Source: an uncultured Prevotellaceae bacterium (GTDB lineage: Bacteria > Bacteroidota > Bacteroidia > Bacteroidales > Bacteroidaceae). From it: a DNA stretch of 64,000 nt. The position numbers and the translations under genes are program-made. The DNA lies in NCBI GenBank assembly GCA_900318685.1, contig ONLL01000012.1:23433-87432 (forward strand), written 5' to 3'. The notes under the pieces were generated by a model, which was not told the origin of the DNA, did no database searches, and worked only from the letters and a program-made list of their open reading frames with translations. Positions 58,575-64,000 of the stretch are shown piece after piece; the stretch's first letter is position 1; each line of letters begins with the position of its first letter.

Positions 58575-60071
58575 CTATGCGAACGGATTCTCCGTAGGAT
58601 AGTAGTCGCCCTTCGGGAAGTTGTAGTCAATCTCGTCGACGGGAATACCCATGTATTTGAGCACCTCCCACAGGTACTTACCTGCATGCTCGAACATCAC
58701 GGCGGCGTGGTGCGGATAGTGCTTCTCGATGAGGACATGACGGTAGAAGCGGCTCATGTTCTTGATGCCGAAAGTACCGATGCTGCCGAAGGAACGGGTG
58801 GCAACGGGCAGAATCTCGCCCTGTGCGATGTAAGCACGCAGCTTTGTGTCGGCGGTGGACTGCAGGCGGTAGACTGTGGCCTTGCCGGGCTTCAGGTCAC
58901 CCTCAAGCGTGCCGTTGGTCACCTCTACAGGCAGGGCGCGGGCCATGATGCGCTGGAAGCACATCTGGCAGTTGCATATCTTGCTGGAAGCAGTGTTGCC
59001 ACAGTGGAAGCCCATGAAGATTTCCTTCTCGGTGTACTCGTCGCACTCAAACTTCTTGCCCTTGATGCTCTCTTCGAACATGTCGCGGGGCACGCTGTTG
59101 TTGATGTCGAGCAGGGTCACGGCATCCTGAGTGATGCAAGTACCGATGAATTCAGACAGAGCACCATAGATGTCAACCTCGCAAGCCACGGGGATGCCAC
59201 GACCAGTGAGACGGCTGTTCACGTAGCAGGGCACGAAGCCGAACATCGTCTGGAAGGCGGGCCAGCACTTATTGGCCATAGCCACAAACTGGCGGCTACC
59301 CTTGTGAGCTTCAATCCAGTCGGTCAGTGTCAGCTCATACTGGGCGAGCTTCGGTAGCACAGAAGGAATCTTGTTGCCAGTGCCCAGCTCCTGAACCATA
59401 TCTTTCACCACCTCGTCGATGCGCGGGTCGCCCTGGTGCTTCTGGAAAGCCTCGAGCAGGTCGAGCTCGGAGTTCTCCTCAATCTCCACATCGAGGTCAT
59501 AGAGAGCACGGATAGGAGCGTTGCAGGCGAGGAAGTTGTTGGGACGGGGGCCGAAGCTGATAATCTTCAGGTTCTGCAGGCCGACGATGGCACGTGCTAT
59601 GGGCACGAACTCATGGATCATCTCAGCGCACTGGTCAGCATCGCCAACGGGCTCTTCAGGTATGTAAGCACGGGTCTTGCGCAGCGACAGAGCCTGGCTG
59701 GCGTTCAGCATGCCGCAGTAGGCATCGCCTCGGCCGTCGATAAGGTCGTTCTGGGTCTCCTCGGCAGCGGCGCAGAACATAGTAGGTCCCTGGAACCAGT
59801 CGGCAATCATGGTCTCGGAGATTTCTGGTCCGAAGTTGCCGAGATAGACGCACAGGGCATTGCAGCCGGCCTTCTTCACATCCTCCAGTGCCTGCTGGGC
59901 GTGGATCTCGCTCTCAACGATGCAGATGGGACACTCGTAGATGTCGGCAGCGCCGAACTTCTCTACATACTTTGCAATCACGGCCTTGCGGCGGTTGACA
60001 GCCAATGACTCGGGGAAACAGTCGCGGCTTACTGCCACGATACCAATCTTAATTACAGGTACATTTTTCAT
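58575..60071 (-). CDS. L-fucose/L-arabinose isomerase-family protein
   Basis: 498 residues. N-terminal 'PVIKIGIVAVSRDCFPESLA', middle 'IDGRGDAYCGMLNASQALSLRK'-type segment and 'IISFGPRPNNFLACNAP'. The C-terminal half has the metal-ligand region 'VACEVDIYGALSEFIG' (Glu and Asp) and 'GFHCGNT'. An unusual cysteine cluster CNCQMCFQ follows. Conserved metal-site residues suggest an active aldose-ketose isomerase; substrate unknown. Own promoter and terminator; not linked to transport genes. Confidence 0.82.
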   Translation of the reverse strand: MKNVPVIKIGIVAVSRDCFPESLAVNRRKAVIAKYVEKFGAADIYECPICIVESEIHAQQALEDVKKAGCNALCVYLGNFGPEISETMIADWFQGPTMFCAAAEETQNDLIDGRGDAYCGMLNASQALSLRKTRAYIPEEPVGDADQCAEMIHEFVPIARAIVGLQNLKIISFGPRPNNFLACNAPIRALYDLDVEIEENSELDLLEAFQKHQGDPRIDEVVKDMVQELGTGNKIPSVLPKLAQYELTLTDWIEAHKGSRQFVAMANKCWPAFQTMFGFVPCYVNSRLTGRGIPVACEVDIYGALSEFIGTCITQDAVTLLDINNSVPRDMFEESIKGKKFECDEYTEKEIFMGFHCGNTASSKICNCQMCFQRIMARALPVEVTNGTLEGDLKPGKATVYRLQSTADTKLRAYIAQGEILPVATRSFGSIGTFGIKNMSRFYRHVLIEKHYPHHAAVMFEHAGKYLWEVLKYMGIPVDEIDYNFPKGDYYPTENPFA

Positions 60072-60113
60072 ACTGATATAGTACTTTTTGTCGTTATAGG
60101 TTTATTCAGCTTG

Positions 60114-60145
60114 CAAATATACACCTTTTTCCCCATTCTTGCAAA
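60114..60145 (-). promoter_or_regulatory. Promoter of the 58575-60071 isomerase-like gene
   Basis: Leftward TTTG at 60145-60142, 20 bp, TATATTTG at 60121-60114. Confidence 0.75.
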
Positions 60146-60175
60146 TATTATCTTTGTTTTTTTTCTTTTTTCTTT

Positions 60176-62689
60176 CTACTTAACAGACTTAAAATCGATT
60201 TCTAGGTATGCAAAGTTCTCGCCATCATTGAGGTATTCAAAAAGAGATTGATGATATCCTCCCCACCCGTCGTTTGAGTATTGCTCACAGTTGTACCCTG
60301 ATATACCCATACCGTCGGCAACTTTTCCATCAAACACCAATTCACTCAATGTCGTGAGGTCAGAAGCGTTTTTTAAACGCACTTTGCTGATTGGAATATT
60401 CGTGTAAGATACACTGATGTTGTAATTGTCATATCCAAATACAGATTTGGGGAGATACACCCTTTTCCATGTAAGGTTTGTAACACGGGCTTCCTTACAG
60501 TCACCCTTTATGTCTGTGACATCGAAAGAAATGATATGATGGTCACCAAGATTTTCATAATCAATATCCGCATGCAATGAAGAACCTGAGAAACTGCAAG
60601 AAATGCATTCTGCATTAAACCTACTTTCAGTAAAGCCTCCTGCAGCATCGGACGTTAATTGACCTGTTATTTCAGTCGTACCCCAGTAATGATGATAGAC
60701 TGTAACGTTAGTCTTTATTCTCGTTTTGAAGGCTATTGAACTGATCTCAACTTGAGAAATCTGTTGACTACCAGCTTTCTGTGTCACTTGGATGGCTAGC
60801 AGTTCGATGTCTTCTGCCGTAGGCTCCTTGGTATTTGTTGCAAAGGCATAGATGGTGCCGGAGCGCTCTTTACCGGTTGTGTTGGCAGAGGCTTTCACGG
60901 TGAACGTATCATCTGAGCCATTCATAATGGTAACCCAGTCTCCGCAGTCATCAACAATGCCACCACAGTATAAATAGGTCTTCTTGTTGACCTTTACCTT
61001 CTGCTCGCCACCATCGGCCTCAAAGGTCAGCGAGGTTTTGTCGGCCTCAATCTTTGGACGTTCTTCCTGCTGTTTGTTTCCCTCCTGAATGACAGTAACG
61101 GTTGTACTTTCGTCAGCTTCCTTGCCCTTTATCGACACTTGGGCCAGGAATGAGTAAGAGCGCGGTTGTTCGCTGTCGTTGGGCTTCACGGTGATGGTCA
61201 GAATGTTCTTATTTCGGCTCACACTGATCCAATCGGGTAGAGGTTTGGTATAGCGGTAGCGGTAGAAAGTGCAATTACTGATTATTTCTACTTTTTCGAC
61301 ACCGCCTTTTGCACCTATTAATACCTTTTCAGGTGATAGCTTGATAGTGGCTTTTGATTCTTGTGGGTGCGATTCTACTACCACTTTACCAGGCTTCTGT
61401 TTGCCCACTTTTTGGGTCACGCGCTCACCTTTGTTGGTAATTGTGGTGATGATCTTGTCGCCTGGGGTGGTTGCTACACGGGTGTTGCCGTCCTTACCTG
61501 GGAAGCCAATAGTGGTGCTGCCTGTTTTCGCATCCTCAATAACAGTGACAATTACGCCCTGCGGTGTTGTCTTCTGAATCTCATAGAGGTTAATACCCAG
61601 CCCCTCTGCAATCTCCTCATCGGCCTGTTCCAAGGCGTGGTTGGTGACATAGCTATTGATTTCGCCTGCCAGTTTCTCCAGTTCATCGGACGAGGGCGCT
61701 CCTTCGAAAAGATCTCCAGTCTTTTCGCTTACATACTTAGTGCCAAGTGAGGCGGCAAAGCGCTTCAGGTCGGCAGTGGTAGCCTTGCCTTCCTTGATTT
61801 TTTTTGCCAGTTTGATGGTCTCTTCGGAAATATCATTGATGTCCACCATCTTACTGACATAGCCTCCCGTTACCTCGTCAATTACCGATACATAGAAAGA
61901 ACCCGCATTGATGGCCACCGGCTTGATCGCCTCATGATGTTCCTTCCATCGTGGGTGTCCGTTTTTGTCGTATAGCTCATCCCATGTGTCAAAATATTTG
62001 CCCAATGCTTCTCCATCTGCAACACTTTCGAGCCATGTTTCATGAATGAACGAACTTTGTTCCATGTAGTCGCCTGCTGCGAAATCGATATACCAGTTTC
62101 TCGGGTCTACATGTCCATGCTTGCAGGAAGCTGGTAATGCGTCGAAAAGCTGCTGTAGTCTTTTCTCGTCGCGCGTAGCCTTCATCGTATTCAGAATTGT
62201 CAGCATGCGGTAGTGCGTGTCCTTCTGCACGTTGGTAATATCGTTGCACCATTGGAAGAACTCCAGTCCTAAACGGGTAACGGTGGGTTTAGTCAGTATG
62301 CCGTCCTCTTCCAGTCGGTTTAGTGCTTCCTGATAGTGGTCTGCATTTTGCAGCAAGTCGGCCACATAACTGAAGAACTTAGCACCTTTGGTGTGTTCGC
62401 CTGCGCCACCAAGAAGCTCACCCTGCCAATTGTCACTCATCATTTTGGTGTACTCCAAGCGCATGCCTTCCATCTTCAGTGACACCTCTATAAGGGCGTC
62501 GATGTCGCTCATGACGAAGTCCTTGGCCGTCACGGTAGAAGAACTTGGCGCTTCGCTGAATGTATCTTCCGTAAGATTAGAGATATCTCCACCGCCACTT
62601 TCTTCCTCGTCATCTGTCTCTCCGCAGGCTCCCATTATCAGAGCCAGTGCTGGCACAAATAGCCAGCCGAAAATGAATTTCTTTGTCAT
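60176..62689 (-). CDS. Large secreted lipoprotein with two BACON-type domains, module 2
   Basis: 837 residues, lipobox MGACGE, acidic/Gly linker. About 50-400 is helical ('WYIDFAAGDYMEQSSF', 'VTNHALEQADEEIAEGLGI'). Two BACON/Ig-like domains follow: about 450-540 ('IKLSPEKVLIGAKGGVEKV' ... 'VTVIQEG') and 555-650 ('EADKTSLTFEADGGEQKV' ... 'VTQKAG'). A C-terminal beta domain ends the protein and resembles that of 53792-55975. BACON domains often bind glycans or mucin, inferred only. Downstream of the second TM-AraC regulator. Confidence 0.78.
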   Translation of the reverse strand: MTKKFIFGWLFVPALALIMGACGETDDEEESGGGDISNLTEDTFSEAPSSSTVTAKDFVMSDIDALIEVSLKMEGMRLEYTKMMSDNWQGELLGGAGEHTKGAKFFSYVADLLQNADHYQEALNRLEEDGILTKPTVTRLGLEFFQWCNDITNVQKDTHYRMLTILNTMKATRDEKRLQQLFDALPASCKHGHVDPRNWYIDFAAGDYMEQSSFIHETWLESVADGEALGKYFDTWDELYDKNGHPRWKEHHEAIKPVAINAGSFYVSVIDEVTGGYVSKMVDINDISEETIKLAKKIKEGKATTADLKRFAASLGTKYVSEKTGDLFEGAPSSDELEKLAGEINSYVTNHALEQADEEIAEGLGINLYEIQKTTPQGVIVTVIEDAKTGSTTIGFPGKDGNTRVATTPGDKIITTITNKGERVTQKVGKQKPGKVVVESHPQESKATIKLSPEKVLIGAKGGVEKVEIISNCTFYRYRYTKPLPDWISVSRNKNILTITVKPNDSEQPRSYSFLAQVSIKGKEADESTTVTVIQEGNKQQEERPKIEADKTSLTFEADGGEQKVKVNKKTYLYCGGIVDDCGDWVTIMNGSDDTFTVKASANTTGKERSGTIYAFATNTKEPTAEDIELLAIQVTQKAGSQQISQVEISSIAFKTRIKTNVTVYHHYWGTTEITGQLTSDAAGGFTESRFNAECISCSFSGSSLHADIDYENLGDHHIISFDVTDIKGDCKEARVTNLTWKRVYLPKSVFGYDNYNISVSYTNIPISKVRLKNASDLTTLSELVFDGKVADGMGISGYNCEQYSNDGWGGYHQSLFEYLNDGENFAYLEIDFKSVK

Positions 62690-62716
62690 AGCTTATAATT
62701 TTAAATTATATGAGCA

Positions 62717-62747
62717 CAAAGGTAGACTTTTTCCCAAAATCAGCCAA
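62717..62747 (-). promoter_or_regulatory. Promoter of the module 2 lipoprotein gene
   Basis: Leftward TTG at 62747-62745, 20 bp, TACCTTTG at 62724-62717; 28 bases before the ATG. Confidence 0.7.
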
Positions 62748-62763
62748 GCTTAGTGCTAAAAAA

Positions 62764-62811
62764 CGACTCCCATTCCGCGAAATGGGAGTCGACGGTGCGG
62801 AATGGGAGTCG
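62764..62811 (-). promoter_or_regulatory. Candidate AraC-type operator: direct repeats, 20-bp period
   Basis: Leftward CGACTCCCATTCCGC at 62811-62797 and CGACTCCCATTTCGC at 62791-62777, followed by an inverted copy at 62776-62764. It lies between the regulator stop and the lipoprotein promoter, as in module 1, but with another sequence. Confidence 0.65.
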
Positions 62812-62824
62812 CTTTTTGTGGTGT

Positions 62825-62845
62825 GACAGGCGGCGGGTGCCTGTC
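62825..62845 (-). terminator. Hairpin at the end of the module 2 regulator gene
   Basis: GACAGGC and GCCTGTC around 7 bases, directly at the stop codon; no T-tract. Confidence 0.35.
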
Positions 62846-64000
62846 TAATTCTGCTCGGTATACTGTGCCAGCCACTCTCTGGGCGAGAGACCTGTTACGG
62901 CCTTGAAGGTGCGGAAGAAAGTGGTCTCGCTGGTGAAGCCCGCCTGGCTGCTGACGAAGGCAATCTTCATGTCGGGCTGTTCGCGGAGCAGCTGCTGTGC
63001 GTGGCGTACGCGATATTCACCAGTCAGCTGGGCGAAGGTGGTGCCCCGCTGCTGGGCGAGGACATTGGTAACGGTGCTGACGCTGATGTTCAGGCTCGTT
63101 GCCACATCCGTGAGGCGCAGGCGGCTCTGCAGATAGTGCTGGTCTTGCTCCAAGAACTGACAGATGCGCTGCATCAGTTCCTCATCGCTTGGGGTGGCAG
63201 GTGCCTGACTGTCGGGCAGACTCTCTGCAATGGGCTTGTGGCGCTTTCTATTAACAATAATGTACGCGAGAGCGGAGAGAAGTGCTACTGCCACGATGCC
63301 CCACAGCCATGCATACGAACGGCTCTCTGCTAAAATGGGTGCCTCGTTATTGACATGCACCAGCCAGACAGTGGCAAGAGGGTCAAAGTTGTCGTGTCTT
63401 TGGTTGACACCACCGGTAATGAGCAGGTTGCCGTCTGGAGTTAATACAGGAATGGTGCATCCCATATCGGGCATAGGATCTGTATAGAAGAGCTTCAGTT
63501 TTGCATGCCACGCCTTCTCTTCTGTAGCGCTGCTGCTCTTTGGCATCTGGGCATAGTCGATACTGAGGAAGTAGTAGCGGTCACGTATGTCGCGGCCAAC
63601 GACGTAGGCACGTTGTGCCTGACGGTCAACAATAGCAGGCGAGTCGTAGAGGATACTGTCGCCAAAGGGAGCCATCGGTATCACGCAATCGGTGGGCAGC
63701 AGCGTGAACACAGTGTCGCGCACCAGAGAGATGGCCAGCTGTCTGTCTGAGTTCACGACGGGCAACAGGTAGGAGTAGTCCCCCTTTTGCTCATCGCCAA
63801 TAAAGCTGACGTCGCTGCTGAAAGAACGTTCAAAAGGCATGGGCTGCCACTCATCCAGCAGCGGAACACTGAACGGAGTGCCCTTCATGCGGTCGACAGT
63901 TGAGCTGCCCACAGGCTGGTAGCGGGTGTCGTGAGCCCCCAAGATGATGACATCGCCATCAGATGTGCGGAAGATATAGGGGCACATGCGTTCCACGGCC
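62845..64000 (-). CDS. Membrane one-component regulator: kelch propeller - TM - AraC, module 2 (5' end beyond window)
   Basis: 385 residues are visible; by alignment with 56075-57775 about 200 N-terminal residues lie outside. The propeller part shares 'RTSDGDVIILG', 'VPLLDEWQPMPFE' and 'DVSFIGDEQKGDYSYLL' with the paralogue. The TM helix is 'WLWGIVAVALLSALAYIIV' and the cytoplasmic AraC domain contains 'VATSLNISVSTVTNVLAQQ' and 'AGFTSETTFFRTFKAVTGLSP'. The DNA-contacting helices differ from the paralogue, in line with the different operator sequence downstream. Confidence 0.87.
   Translation of the reverse strand, partial: AVERMCPYIFRTSDGDVIILGAHDTRYQPVGSSTVDRMKGTPFSVPLLDEWQPMPFERSFSSDVSFIGDEQKGDYSYLLPVVNSDRQLAISLVRDTVFTLLPTDCVIPMAPFGDSILYDSPAIVDRQAQRAYVVGRDIRDRYYFLSIDYAQMPKSSSATEEKAWHAKLKLFYTDPMPDMGCTIPVLTPDGNLLITGGVNQRHDNFDPLATVWLVHVNNEAPILAESRSYAWLWGIVAVALLSALAYIIVNRKRHKPIAESLPDSQAPATPSDEELMQRICQFLEQDQHYLQSRLRLTDVATSLNISVSTVTNVLAQQRGTTFAQLTGEYRVRHAQQLLREQPDMKIAFVSSQAGFTSETTFFRTFKAVTGLSPREWLAQYTEQN

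Overview
The window is a contiguous piece of a Bacteroidales chromosome, most likely Prevotellaceae. Three things point there. Gene starts repeatedly carry the Bacteroidota promoter pattern (TTG/TTTG, about 20 bp, then TAnnTTTG) with no Shine-Dalgarno sites. There is a locus of Mfa/FimA-type (type V) fimbriae. Several family members are typical of the group: long NusB, DUF5606, HsdR_N beside holA, SpoIID fused to DUF4922, and lipoproteins with BACON domains. No rRNA, tRNA, CRISPR array or transposase was seen.

Layout. 1-3136 is a leftward housekeeping operon: nusB, yajC, ybbR-like, coaE, DUF5606. 3221-8779 is a rightward run: rplY, pth, hslR, a lipoprotein, queF, an SDR enzyme, a lipoprotein, cysE. 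8783-12257 holds two tandem paralogous lipoproteins, an AmpG-like permease and a YhcH/NanQ-like protein. 12271-19101 is a divergent pair of sugar units. One side is a 1220-residue fusion (glycosyltransferase 2, HxHxQ phosphorylase-like DUF4922, SpoIID). The other is a galacturonokinase-like kinase, a nucleotidyltransferase and a nucleotide-sugar 4-epimerase. 19111-21389 carries a SpoU methyltransferase, an EamA transporter and an orphan Vsr. 21399-24571 is a cobinamide-salvage operon (cobU, cobT, cobS) led by a thioredoxin-like protein. luxS follows.

25429-27251 is the oddest spot. An eight-unit 22-bp tandem repeat runs directly into a 1.65-kb unit in which a VapE-like ATPase gene lies between 108-bp inverted repeats (99/108 identical). 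Each repeat carries four copies of a 13-bp iteron-like motif. A broken ATPase gene and two related palindromes follow. 27773-41491 is a seven-gene fimbrial locus: barrel/OmpA protein, Mfa1-like pilin, FimB/Mfa2 anchor, four further pilin or tip subunits. The five pilin-type proteins share a T-R-[A/M] processing site; the anchor lacks it.

41662-49451 returns to core genes: secreted nuclease, Nif3, zinc-ribbon protein, HsdR_N protein, holA, an XRE regulator, pyrK-pyrD. 49514-53397 is a porin, Na+ symporter and isomerase-like uptake unit. 53792-64000 contains two copies of one architecture. Each is a membrane-anchored one-component regulator (periplasmic kelch propeller, one TM helix, cytoplasmic AraC DNA-binding domain) upstream of a large secreted lipoprotein. 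In each gap lie direct repeats with 20-21-bp period next to the lipoprotein promoter.

Several families of short patterned repeats run through the window. In a number of genes (nif3-like, SpoU methyltransferase, nuclease, DUF3575 protein, Mfa2-like protein, SpoIID fusion) they sit in frame inside the coding sequence.
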